A stretch of DNA of 64,000 nt from Betaproteobacteria bacterium (GTDB lineage Bacteria; Pseudomonadota; Gammaproteobacteria; Burkholderiales; Casimicrobiaceae). Under the pieces are notes generated by a model that saw only the letters and a list, made by a program, of their open reading frames with translations, was not told the origin of the DNA and made no database searches. Shown in pieces: positions 52,241 through 61,925 of the stretch. Position 1 is the stretch's first letter; every line of letters begins with the position of its first letter. The stretch covers positions 124,001 through 188,000 of the forward strand of contig JADJWJ010000008.1 of the NCBI GenBank assembly GCA_016716425.1, given 5' to 3'. A program made the translations under genes and the position numbers.

Positions 52241-55081
52241 GCACACATCCACAAATGTCGACTTTCGGGCGCGTCGCCGTTCTCGCGGCGCTCGCAACCA
52301 GCGTGGCGATTCCGCCCGCCCTCGGACAGGACGCTCGCTCCGTCGCAGAGGCCCGTTCGATCGCGGAGGAAGCCTACCTGTACGGCTTTCCGATGATCGT
52401 CGGCTACGACGTCATCCACCAGTACTTCCTCGATCCGAAGTCCGGCCAGTTCAAGGCGCCGATCAACACGCTGCACAACGAGGCGCGCGTATACACGCCC
52501 AAGGACACCGGCATCAGCACGCCGAACAGCGACACGCCGTACTCGATGGTTTTCCTCGACCTGCGCGCCGAGCCGATGGTGCTGTGCATGCCGGCCATCG
52601 ACCAGGCGCGCTACTACGACGTGCAGCTCGTCGACCTGTACACGAACAACTACGGGTACATGGGCAGCCGCACCACCGGCAACGGCGCCGGCTGCTACCT
52701 GGTCGCCGGCCCCGACTGGAAGGGCACGACGCCCGCCGCGATCAAGAAGGCCTTTCGGAGCGAGACGCAGTTCAGCCTGGCCGTGTACCGCACGCAGCTG
52801 TTCGACGCCGCCGACATGGACAACGTGAAGAAGGTCCAGGCCGGCTACCGCGTGCAGACGCTGTCGGCCTTCACCGGAACGCCGGCGCCGCCGAAGGCGC
52901 CCGAGGTCAAGTGGCTGCCGTTCAGGCCCGAGGCCTTCAGCACCGGCTTCGCCGAGTACCTGAACTTCCTGCTGCAGTTCGCCCCGGCCACCGGCACCGC
53001 GGCGGTCGAGAAGCCGATGCGCGAACGCTTCGCCAAGGTCGGCATCGGCGCGGGCTGAAGCTCGGGCGCGGGCGCATGACGCCGCAGATGATGGAAGCGA
53101 TGGGCGACGCGATCAAGGCCGCGCTGGCGAAGATCAACCACACCGCCGAGACCGTCGGCAAGGACGTCAACGGCTGGCACGTCGGCTCGGCCGCCGGCGA
53201 CCGCACCTTCTACAACGGCAACTGGGCGCTGCGCGCGGCGGCGGCCAAGCTCGGCATCTACGGCAACAGCGAAGCCGAGGCCGTTCACCTGTTCACCAAG
53301 CACGACGCCAACGGCATCGTGCTCGACGGCGCCAAGCACACCTACCAGATGACCGTCCCGGCGGGGCAGCTGCCGCCGGTGAACGCGTTCTGGTCGATCA
53401 CGATGTACGACGCGCGCACGCAGCTGCTGGTCGACAACCCGATCAACCGCTACCTGATCAATTCGCCGATGCTGCCCGGGCTGAAGAAGAACGCCGACGG
53501 CTCGCTCACCGTCTACCTCCAGAAGGACTCGCCGGGCAAGGACAGGGAGAGCAGCTGGCTGCCGGCACCCGACGGCCCGATGTTCGTCGTCATGCGCATG
53601 TATTGGCCCAAGACCGAGGCGCCGTCGGTCTACCCGCTGGGCGATGGCGCGTGGAAGCCGCCGGCGCTGGTGCATGTGCGCAACCTGAACGCGCTCGACG
53701 TGCGCCGCTTCGGCGACAAGTCGCTCGAAAACATCATCCGCACCGACACGCGCTACGGCGGCGACCCGCTGTTCCACGGCCCGCGCGGCTGGGGCTACTG
53801 GAACTACCTCGAGTATCCGAAGCCGGTGCAGAACCCGAACCTGTGGCCGGACATGCAGTCGACGTACCTCATCGGCACGCTCGCGCTGCCGGCGGGTGCG
53901 ACGCTGCAGCTGAACTACACCTACCCGCGCACGCGCTACTTCTCCTTCGCGCTGTACAAGGAAGAGAACAACACCTTCGTCTCTATCGGCGAAAACCTGA
54001 CCGGTCCGCAGATCGAGCCCGACCCGGGCTCGACCAACCCCTTCCGCGTCGGCGCCAACCGCCTGGCCGACAAGCGCAACTTCACGTTGAAGATCGTCGC
54101 CCAGGATGCGCCCGCGGACAAGGCCAGGCGCGGCGCCAACACGCTGTACGTTGGCCGCAGCGGCGGCAACCTGATGTTCATCAACCGCGCCTATCTGTCC
54201 GACCAGGGCAGCGACGGCGCGGGCTGGGGCCCGGCGGACACGACCGGTCCGGTGGCGGGGCTGCCGACCTACAGCGGCCTGCTCGCCGACGGCACGAAGC
54301 TCAATGCGGCCGAGGTGGTGAAGCTGTTCGCCCGCCCGATGCCGGCACCCAAGGCGCCGGTCACCGCGCAGCAGTGGGAGCAGATCGTGCACGCCAAGGG
54401 CAACGATCCGTCACTGGACCCGGCCGCCGCGCCGGCGCGCAAGGAGCCGCGCTGGGAGAAGTACTGGAATATCCAGTACTCGATCCTCGGCTCGTTCAAG
54501 ACGCCGGAGGAACGCGCCAAGATCAAGTACGCAGGCCCGATCGACGGCGGTGGCGACCCCGAGACGCAGTACATGTTCGTGCAGCTGTCGCGCAAGTTCG
54601 GCCCGGTGTACGTGATGCGCGGCAAGATGCCGACCTTCCCAACACCTATGCTGGCGCCGGCGGCAAGGGCCTGGAAGTGATGCCTGCGGCGCAGACTCAG
54701 TACTGGTCGATGGTCAGTTGCGAAGCGATGCCTTCAAGCCATATCGTGGATGCGCTGACGGACTTCCAGGTGCCGCTGGACAAGGACGGCAACTACACGA
54801 TCGTCTACAGCCGCAAGGAGGACCGGCCGGCGAACGCGACGGACGCAAACGGCGTGGCGTGGATCGAGTGGAGTCCGCGCGGCGAGGGCATCGACGGGCC
54901 GAAGAACCGGCCCGACTTCGGCATGCTGATGATTCGCATCATGGACACCGATCCGGCCTGGAAGCAGGGCCCCGCCCACGTGACCCAACCCGGCATGGAG
55001 GAGCAGGTGATGGGGCCGTATTACCCGCGCGGCTACTACACGACGAAGGACGAGTTCGAGGCCTCGGGCCCGAAGCGGTAG
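52237..55081 (+). CDS. Exported DUF1254-DUF1214 protein fused to a further domain, two frameshifts
   Basis: ATG 52237 overlaps the receiver gene. A signal peptide (GRVAVLAALATSVAIPPALGQ) precedes a DUF1254 domain (AYLYGFPMIVGYDVIHQYF, NTLHNEARVYTPKDTGI) and a DUF1214 domain (NPINRYLINSPMLPGLKKN, DGSLTVYLQKDSPG). Instead of ending at KPPALVHVRNL the frame runs on into a second domain (WPDMQSTYLIGTLALPAGAT, YPRTRYFSFALYKEENN) of a type often encoded separately near DUF1254 genes. Frame changes occur at 53052-53054 and 54638-54640; the corrected protein is about 948 residues. Its function is unknown. Confidence 0.82.
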
Positions 55082-55112
55082 TCCGAGCCTTGCGCGGACC
55101 AAGGAGAACAAC

Positions 55113-56744
55113 ATGAAGGCATCGACATTGCTGAAACTGATCGGCCTGCTGGTCGTGCTGGTGCTGGCCTATGCCGTCTACAAGCTCGGCTGGTCGGTCA
55201 TCGAGCCGAAGATCGAGCAGCGCGTCGACGAGATCGGCCTCACGCCTAACCAGGTCGCGGCCAACGGCCCGCTGCCCGGCGACGTGAGCCTGTACGCGAA
55301 GGAGTTGGCCTGCCAGCAGCAGATTCCGACGCCGGGCTACTACCCGTCGCTCAACGGCGCCGAGATCTCCGACAGCGAGCGCAGCGGCATCTTCCCCTGC
55401 GCCACCTTCCTCGGCTCGCACGACCGCCCGAACACGGTCTACGCCTGGCGCAGCGCCGACGACTATCCCGGCATCGCCTACATCAACAACCGCAAGCCCG
55501 GCGAGCTGTACATCATCGGCGGCGAGGTGCCCTCGCCCGGCGACCCGCTGCCGGCCGGGCCCTACCTGGCCAAGGCCGACGCCGCGACCGGCAAGCAGCT
55601 CTGGCGCACCTACTTCGACAACGCGAGCGCTTCGGGCTGGTACATCGGCAACACCAACCTGAACATCCTCGACAACGGCAAGCTCGCGCTGTCGTGGTCG
55701 AACAATGCGCTGCTGGTCGATGGCGACACCGGCCTGATCCTCAAGGTCAGCCCGCTGCCGACCGGCGAGGCGCCGGCCGCGTCGTCGAACTTCAAGCACC
55801 TGACGATCGCGCCCGACCGCACGCTGATCTACAAGAACCAGACCCGGCCGGCCGGCTGCACGGGCCAGGGCACGCTGGGCATCATCAAGTGCATCCAGGA
55901 CGGCATGAAGATGCCCAACTCGGTGCTCGTCGCGGTCGACCCCGACACGCTCGAGGTGCTGGACAAGTTCCAGTTGCCCGAGCCGGCGCCGTCGCCGTTC
56001 ATCATCACCAAGTACCACGACAAGATCGCACTCTACGTCGGCATGGCCGAGAGCATCCGGCGCTACTTCTGGGACCCGGCGACGAAGAAGCTGTCGGCCG
56101 ACGCGTCCTGGCAGATCTTCCCGATGCAGAAGGGGCAGACCGCCGCCACCGCGCCGACCGTGATCGGCGACTGGATCGTGACCCAGCTCAATGGCGCGGG
56201 CAGCAAGGAGGTTTCGTCGAGCATCTCGGCCGCGCACCGCGACGACGCGAAGAAGACGCAGGTGATCTTTCCCTTCGGGCCGATGCCGCCCGGCGGCTTC
56301 AGCTTCGCACCCCCCAAGGCCGGCGCCGACCCGGAAAACGGCATGGTCTATTCGGCCGACATGGGTCTCGGCAAGGTCGCGGGCATCATGCTCGACCAGA
56401 CCACCGGCGAGATGAAGACGGCCTTCGTCGTCGACGACGTCAGCAGCACCTTCCAGCCGGTGATCGGGCCGAAGGACAAGCGCGTGCTGCTGCTGACGAA
56501 CGCGAAGCAGAACGTCGCGAAGGAGCCGCTGATGGCGGCGATCTTCACCAACAACTACAAGGAGCAGCTGACCTGGCGCGACGCCGCCACCGGCAGGATC
56601 CTGGCCGAGTCGGACTTCTTCGAGCCGCTTACGATCAACTCGCTGACGCCGCCGGGCTTCGGCGGCCGGGTCTACTTTCCGACGACGGCAGGCAAGGGCT
56701 TCTACGTGCTGCAGGTGATGCCCAAGCCGGCGGCTGGCAAGTGA
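55113..56744 (+). CDS. Membrane-anchored beta-propeller protein (quinoprotein-like), paralog 1
   Basis: AAGGAG lies eight bases before ATG 55113. A single N-terminal membrane segment (LIGLLVVLVLAYAVYKLGW) anchors a 510-residue periplasmic part with repeated propeller-like blades: GPYLAKADAATGKQLWRTYF, LAVD-type strands (VLVAVDPDTLEVLDKFQL) and LTWRDAATGRILAESDFF. These resemble PQQ/quinoprotein WD-like blades, but the catalytic residues of alcohol dehydrogenases are absent, so it may not bind PQQ. It has Cys residues (LACQQ, FPCATF, GCTGQG, IKCIQ) that could form disulfides. The neighbour at 56773 is a close paralog. Confidence 0.75.
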   Translation: MKASTLLKLIGLLVVLVLAYAVYKLGWSVIEPKIEQRVDEIGLTPNQVAANGPLPGDVSLYAKELACQQQIPTPGYYPSLNGAEISDSERSGIFPCATFLGSHDRPNTVYAWRSADDYPGIAYINNRKPGELYIIGGEVPSPGDPLPAGPYLAKADAATGKQLWRTYFDNASASGWYIGNTNLNILDNGKLALSWSNNALLVDGDTGLILKVSPLPTGEAPAASSNFKHLTIAPDRTLIYKNQTRPAGCTGQGTLGIIKCIQDGMKMPNSVLVAVDPDTLEVLDKFQLPEPAPSPFIITKYHDKIALYVGMAESIRRYFWDPATKKLSADASWQIFPMQKGQTAATAPTVIGDWIVTQLNGAGSKEVSSSISAAHRDDAKKTQVIFPFGPMPPGGFSFAPPKAGADPENGMVYSADMGLGKVAGIMLDQTTGEMKTAFVVDDVSSTFQPVIGPKDKRVLLLTNAKQNVAKEPLMAAIFTNNYKEQLTWRDAATGRILAESDFFEPLTINSLTPPGFGGRVYFPTTAGKGFYVLQVMPKPAAGK

Positions 56745-56772
56745 TCGGTAAACGACAAGCTGGCAAGCGCCA

Positions 56773-58407
56773 ATGAAGACCTCGACCTTCCTGAAACTGA
56801 TCGGCCTGCCGGTCGTGCTGGCGCTGGCCTACGCGGCCTACCGGCTCGGCGGGTCGGTGATCGGGCCGAAGATCGAGCAACGCATCGAACGCATCGGCCT
56901 GACGCGGAGCCAGATCGCCGCCAACGGTCCGCTTCCCGGCGAAGTGAGCCTGTATGCGAAGGAGCTGGCCTGCCAGCAGAAGATCTCGACGCCTGGCTAC
57001 TTCCCATCGCTGAACGGCGCCGAGATTTCCGACGCGCAGCGCAGCGGCCTCTTCCCCTGCGCCAGCTTCCTCGGCTCGTTCGACGGGCCGAACGTCGTCT
57101 ACGCCTGGCGCAGCGCCGACGACTACCCGGGCATCTCGTACATGAACAACCGCCAGCCGGGCGAGCTGTACATCGTCGGCGGCGAGTACCCGACGACGGA
57201 AGACCCGAGCATGGCCGGGCCCTTCGTCGCCAAGGTCAACGCCACCACCGGCCAGGAGGTCTGGCGCACCTACCTCGACAACCTGAACGCGTCGGGGCGC
57301 TGGATCGGCAACGCCAACCTGAACATCCTGCCCGACGGCAACATCCCCTTCGCCTGGTCGAACCAGATCGTGCTGATCGACGGCGACACCGGCCTGATCC
57401 TCAAGCACAACACGCTGCCCAGCGGCGCCGCGCCGGCGGCCGACGTGAACTACAAGCACCTGACGATCGCGCCCGACGGCACGCTGATCCTGAAGGACCA
57501 GACGCGGCCCACCGGCTGCACGCTGCAGGGCACCGTCGCGATCATCAAGTGCGCCGCCGAGGGCATGAAGCAGCCGCCGTCGCAGCTGGTCGCGGTGGAC
57601 CCGAAGACGCTGGAGGTGCTGCACCAGATCCAGCTGCCCGAGCCGGCGACCTCGCCGCACTCGGTGACCACCTTCGACGGGCGCATCGCCATCTACGTGG
57701 CGATGGACACGATCGTGCAGCGTGCGTTCTGGGACCCGGCGACGAAGAAGCTCGCGCTCGACCCGGACTGGATTATGCGCGCGATGGCGCCGGGGCAGAC
57801 CGCCGCCACCGCGGCGACGATCATCGGCGACTGGATCGCGGTGGTGACCAACGGCATCGGCAGCGAAACGGTGCCGTCCAGCCTGGTCGTCGCCAGCCAG
57901 AAGGATGCGAAGCTGATGAGGACGCTGTACCCCTTCGGCAAGGAGCTGAAGAAGGGGCAATGGAGCTTCGCGATGCCCAAACCCGGCGGCGACACCGACA
58001 ACGGCATGCTCTACGGCGCGGACGCGGGGTTGCGCAAGGTGGCCGGCGCGAAGATCGACGTGGCCAGCGGCGAACTTTCGACCGGCTTCGTCATCGACGT
58101 CACGACCACCGGCTTCCAGCCGCTGATCGGGCCAAAGGACAGGCGCGTGCTGCTGCTCACGAACATGAAGCCCAACGTCGAGGCCGAACCGATCAAGGCG
58201 ACCTTCTTCACGCAGAACTACAAGGAGCAGCTGACCTGGCGCGACGCCGCCACCGGCAAGCTGCTCGCCGAGTCGGACTTCTTCGAACCGATGCCCGGCA
58301 ACGGGCTCACCGTGCCCGCCTTCGGCGGCCGCGTATACCTCCCCACTGCGGCGGGCAAGGGCTTCTACGTGCTGCAGGTGATGCCGAAACCGGCCACGCC
58401 GCGATAG
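56773..58407 (+). CDS. Membrane-anchored beta-propeller protein, paralog 2
   Basis: The 544-residue protein repeats the layout of its neighbour: anchor LIGLPVVLALAYAAYRLGG, then SLYAKELACQQKISTPGYFP, the same Cys positions, DAATGKLLAESDFFEPMPG and GKGFYVLQVMPKPA at the end. The two are clearly a tandem duplication and differ mostly in the middle blades. The start is 28 bases after the first copy with a weak ribosome site, suggesting coupled translation. Both probably act at the outer face of the inner membrane. Confidence 0.75.
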   Translation: MKTSTFLKLIGLPVVLALAYAAYRLGGSVIGPKIEQRIERIGLTRSQIAANGPLPGEVSLYAKELACQQKISTPGYFPSLNGAEISDAQRSGLFPCASFLGSFDGPNVVYAWRSADDYPGISYMNNRQPGELYIVGGEYPTTEDPSMAGPFVAKVNATTGQEVWRTYLDNLNASGRWIGNANLNILPDGNIPFAWSNQIVLIDGDTGLILKHNTLPSGAAPAADVNYKHLTIAPDGTLILKDQTRPTGCTLQGTVAIIKCAAEGMKQPPSQLVAVDPKTLEVLHQIQLPEPATSPHSVTTFDGRIAIYVAMDTIVQRAFWDPATKKLALDPDWIMRAMAPGQTAATAATIIGDWIAVVTNGIGSETVPSSLVVASQKDAKLMRTLYPFGKELKKGQWSFAMPKPGGDTDNGMLYGADAGLRKVAGAKIDVASGELSTGFVIDVTTTGFQPLIGPKDRRVLLLTNMKPNVEAEPIKATFFTQNYKEQLTWRDAATGKLLAESDFFEPMPGNGLTVPAFGGRVYLPTAAGKGFYVLQVMPKPATPR

Positions 58408-58448
58408 TAGTGGCAGTCGCAACCCTATCCATCAACCAGGAGACGACG

Positions 58449-58733
58449 ATGAAGCGAAAAGTGATCACGGCAACTGTTCTGACGGCGTTCGCCCTCGCGG
58501 GCGTGGCATTTGCGCAGTACCCCGTCCTCGACATGGTCGCGGGCAAGGTGGTGCAGAAATACCAGGGCATGACCTGCGAGCAGCTGTGGCAGCAGAAGAG
58601 CCAGCCGAAGTCCGCGGAAGAGCAGCGCGTGATCGGCCTGCTGAAGAGCGATCCGCAGATGCGCACGGCCTTCGTCAACAAGGTGGCGGCGCCGATCGTC
58701 AACAAGATGTTCGAGTGCGGGATGATCCCCTGA
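58449..58733 (+). CDS. Small secreted protein (94 aa)
   Basis: ATG 58449 has AGGAG six bases upstream. A signal peptide (ITATVLTAFALAGVAFAQ) precedes a 70-residue mature part with YPVLDMVAGKVVQKYQGMTC, EQLWQQKSQPKSAEEQRVIG and a C-terminal MFECGMIP. Two Cys may pair. The stop overlaps the next start (TGATG). The family is unknown to me. Confidence 0.7.
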   Translation: MKRKVITATVLTAFALAGVAFAQYPVLDMVAGKVVQKYQGMTCEQLWQQKSQPKSAEEQRVIGLLKSDPQMRTAFVNKVAAPIVNKMFECGMIP

Positions 58734-59644
58734 TGAGGATCGACGCTCGCCTGGCCTCGCGGGCAACGGTGCCGATCGCCGTCCTGCTCGTCGCCGGCAT
58801 GGTCGCGGCGCAGTCGCCGAGCCCCCCGGCAGCACCGGCGCGGCCCGCGACGAAGCAGGCGGCGGCCGGCGCCAAGCCGGCGACGAAGGCTTCGGAGCCC
58901 GCGTTGAAGATGGTGCTCGAGCCGCGGGCGATGGAGCTCATCAAGGCCGCCAGCGACAGGCTCGCGGCGGCGAAGTCGATGTCGTTCACGGCGGTCGTCA
59001 GCTACGAGTATCCGAGCAAGCTCGGACCGCCGATCGCGTACACGACGCGCTACGACGTCGCGATGCAGCGCCCCGACAAGCTACGTGTCCTGATGCCCGG
59101 CGACGGTCCGGCCTCGGAGTTCTACTACGACGGGAGGACGATCACCGCGTACGCGCCGGTCGAGAATCTCGCCGCGGTCGTTGACGCGCCGCCAAGCCTC
59201 GATGCGATGCTGAAGATGGCATTCCAGAAGGCGGCGATCTACTTCCCATTCAGCGACGCGCTCGTCACGGATCCGTATGCCGCCTTTGCCGGCGGCGCCA
59301 TCCTCGCCTTCTACGTGGGGCCGTCGGCGGTGGTCGGCGGCACGAAAACGGACATGGTCGTTTGGGCGAACCCGGACGTCTTCGTGCAGATGTGGATCGG
59401 CGCCGACGACAGGCTGCCGCGCCGCATGCGCGCCACGTTTGCGGCGGATCCGCTCGCACTGCGCCACGAGATGGAGTTGTCCGACTGGAAGCTCGATCCG
59501 GTGCTGCCGCCCGACACGTTCGCGTCGGCACGGGCACGGGGCGCCGGGCGCATGGCGTTCGCCTCGCCGGCGCCGCCGCCGCGCGGCGCGAGGCCGATCA
59601 CGATGGGCAAGTCGCCGCAGTCGGTACCGGGGCCGTCCAAATGA
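58733..59644 (+). CDS. DUF2092 periplasmic protein
   Basis: The 303-residue product starts at ATG 58733 and has a signal peptide (VPIAVLLVAGMVAAQ), a Pro/Ala-rich linker and a DUF2092 domain: LIKAASDRLAAAKSMSFTAV, YEYPSKLGPPIAYTTRYDV, RPDKLRVLMPGDGP, EFYYDGRTITAYAP. This family belongs to the LolA-like fold group of periplasmic proteins, suggesting a role in handling lipids or lipoproteins, but no activity is proven. The C-terminal tail is Pro-rich. Confidence 0.8.
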   Translation: MRIDARLASRATVPIAVLLVAGMVAAQSPSPPAAPARPATKQAAAGAKPATKASEPALKMVLEPRAMELIKAASDRLAAAKSMSFTAVVSYEYPSKLGPPIAYTTRYDVAMQRPDKLRVLMPGDGPASEFYYDGRTITAYAPVENLAAVVDAPPSLDAMLKMAFQKAAIYFPFSDALVTDPYAAFAGGAILAFYVGPSAVVGGTKTDMVVWANPDVFVQMWIGADDRLPRRMRATFAADPLALRHEMELSDWKLDPVLPPDTFASARARGAGRMAFASPAPPPRGARPITMGKSPQSVPGPSK

Positions 59645-59654
59645 GGAGGGGCAG

Positions 59655-60427
59655 ATGAACATGTTCATCAGGTGCGGCACCGCTGCGCTTGCCATCGCGT
59701 TGTCGACGGGCCTCGCCCATGGCTGGTCGAGCGCCAACCGAGCCGGCGGCAGCACCAGCCACAGCTTCGGCTCGACCAGCCACGAGAACCGCCGGGGAGG
59801 CAGCACGTCGCACGAGGCGGGCAGGGAACTTCGCATACCAACACGTACGGCGGCAGCACGTCGCACGCGTACGGAGGCGGCACCGCGCACACCAACACGT
59901 ACGGCGGCAGCACCTATGGCCGCTACGGCTCGGGCGCCTACCACACGTATCCGTCGGGAGCGACGGCCTACCATCCGCCGGGCTACGCGGCGTATCCGAC
60001 CTATCCCGTATATCACCCGCCTGTCTCGGTCTCGTATTACTCGTCGGGCTGCTATGGCTGCGCCGCCGCGGCGGGCGCCGTCGTGGGCATGGCGGTGGGT
60101 GCCGCCGCCGCGTCGTCCAGCACGGCGGCGGCGACGTCGAGCGCCTACAACGCCGGCGTGCAGGCGGGCAGCGCGAATGCAGCGGCAGCCGCCGGTGCGG
60201 CGTATACGGCCGGCGTGGCTACGGGCGCTGCCGCCGCCGGCGCCGCCAGCACGGGGGCGGCTCCCGCCTCGGGCACGTGGGTGATGGGCATGAACTACGC
60301 GACGCTGCCCCCCGGAGCCATCACGATCACCAAGAACGGCGTGACGTACTTCCTGAGCGGCAACACGTGGTTCAAGCCGGCGTATGGCGCGAACGGCGTG
60401 TTCTACACGGTCGTTCCGACTCCCTGA
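59655..60427 (+). CDS. Secreted Gly/Ser/Thr/Tyr-rich protein, one frameshift
   Basis: ATG 59655 lies behind GAGGAGGGG. A signal peptide (CGTAALAIALSTGLAHG) is followed by GGSTSH-type repeats. The frame shifts at the G run 59819-59821; after that repeats GTSHTNTYGGSTSHAYGGGT continue, then a hydrophobic Ala stretch (AAAAGAVVGMAVGAAAASS) and the ending LPPGAITITKNGVTYFLSGN, TWFKPAYGANGVFYTVVP. This end occurs in other secreted proteobacterial proteins of unknown function. The repeats suggest a surface or matrix role. Confidence 0.65.
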
Positions 60428-60592
60428 TGGCGTCCGCCATGCGGCGGTCGGCGCGCCGCGGCCACGCCAGTTCCGCATGCGCCGCGCTCGTTGTGCCGGC
60501 GCTCATCGCCCCGCCGCAGGTCACGGGCGCGTTGTCGGGGCGAGGCGAGCGTCCGCGCCGTCGACCGCGGCTTGCAGCGACTGGAGAATTCG

Positions 60593-61924
60593 ATGCGTGA
60601 CCATGACGGGTTCAAAGGATCGCTAACGGGCGCGGCAGTCGCCGCGTCGCTCGGTGCGTTGGCGGCCCTGTCCGGCACGGCCTACGCAGGCGGCATGATG
60701 AGCTACGAGTTGGGCACGGCCGACGTCGGCCTGGCCTCGGCCGGCTACGGCGCGCGCGCGCAGGACGCGTCGACGGTGTTCACCAATCCTGCCGGCATGA
60801 CGCGCCTCGACGGCAACCAGGTGCTCGGCGCCGGGCAGCTCCTGTGGAGCAACACGCGATTCTCGATCGGCGCCGGAACTGCGCCGGCGCTCGGCACCGG
60901 CGACGGCGGCTACGCCGTGGGCGGCGGCGGCTGGATGCCCGGCGGCGGTATGTTTCTGAGCTACAGCGTCGCCCCCGACGTCAAGGCGGGCCTTGCCGTG
61001 GCCGGCAACTTCGGCGGGGCGCTCAACTACGACAACGACTGGGTGGGCCGCTACTACGTCCAGCAGACGTGGATCGTCGGCATGTCGTTCCTGCCATCGA
61101 TCGCGTGGAAGGCCACCGACAAGCTGTCGCTGGGCGCGTCGCTGAACGCGATGTATGGCATCTACAAGAACAACGTCGCGATCAACAACGTCGATCCGCT
61201 GCTGGGCGACGGCCGGCTCAAGACGAAGGACGAGGCGTGGGGCTGGGGCCTGAACCTGGGCCTTCTGTACGAAGTGAGCCCCGCGACCCGCATCGGGCTG
61301 ACCTGGAACTCCCAGGTCGACCTCGACTTCGACGCACCGCTGGAGTTCGCCGGCCTCGGTCCCGCCGTGAGCGCGGCCCTCGCCAAGGCCGGACTGCTGG
61401 GCGGAAGCCTGGTGGTGGGCATCAAGGTGCCGCAGCAGGCGATGGCGAGCGTCTTCACGCAGGTCGACGACCGCTGGGCACTGCTCGGCAGCGTCGGATG
61501 GCAGCAGTGGTCGAAGTTCGGCCAGGTTCAGCTCGGCCTCGACGACAGCCTCCGTCCGACCAGCATCACGACCAGCATTCCGTTCAAGGACACGTGGCAC
61601 GGCGCGGTGGGCGCGCAGTATCGGCTGAGCGAGCCGTGGACGCTCAACTTCGGCATCGCCTACGACTCCGCGTTTCAGGAGAGCGACTCGAACATCTCGC
61701 CGCTCATGCCGGTCAACTCCGCGTGGCGGTTCGGCGCCGGCGCACAGAAGCAGATCGCCAAGGGGCAGTTCTATGGGTTCGCAGCCGAGTACCTTTACGG
61801 CGGAACGCTGTCGACCGACATCCGGGCCAAGCCGGTCGTCGCCGGCGGCCGCGGCGACCTCGTCGGCGCGTACGGCAGCACCGGCGTCATCTTTCTCGCC
61901 GCGTACTTCAGCCATACGTTCTAG
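60593..61924 (+). CDS. Outer-membrane transport protein of the FadL/OmpP1/TodX family
   Basis: ATG 60593 has GGAG ten bases upstream. The 443-residue protein has a signal peptide (AASLGALAALSGTAYA) and the family N-terminus MSYELGTADVGLASAGYGAR, AQDASTVFTNPAGMTRLDGN with the conserved NPAGM. The many amphipathic beta strands and C-terminal aromatic end (AAYFSHTF) fit an outer-membrane barrel. FadL-type channels take up long-chain fatty acids, hydrocarbons or aromatics. Its presence in this cluster suggests that the system handles a hydrophobic compound. Confidence 0.88.
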   Translation: MRDHDGFKGSLTGAAVAASLGALAALSGTAYAGGMMSYELGTADVGLASAGYGARAQDASTVFTNPAGMTRLDGNQVLGAGQLLWSNTRFSIGAGTAPALGTGDGGYAVGGGGWMPGGGMFLSYSVAPDVKAGLAVAGNFGGALNYDNDWVGRYYVQQTWIVGMSFLPSIAWKATDKLSLGASLNAMYGIYKNNVAINNVDPLLGDGRLKTKDEAWGWGLNLGLLYEVSPATRIGLTWNSQVDLDFDAPLEFAGLGPAVSAALAKAGLLGGSLVVGIKVPQQAMASVFTQVDDRWALLGSVGWQQWSKFGQVQLGLDDSLRPTSITTSIPFKDTWHGAVGAQYRLSEPWTLNFGIAYDSAFQESDSNISPLMPVNSAWRFGAGAQKQIAKGQFYGFAAEYLYGGTLSTDIRAKPVVAGGRGDLVGAYGSTGVIFLAAYFSHTF

Positions 61925-61925
61925 C

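Noticed and set aside
55113..58407. PQQ-dependent alcohol dehydrogenases
   Set aside because: Blade-like repeats are present but the usual PQQ/Ca2+ ligands, the adjacent-Cys motif and a cytochrome domain are not seen.
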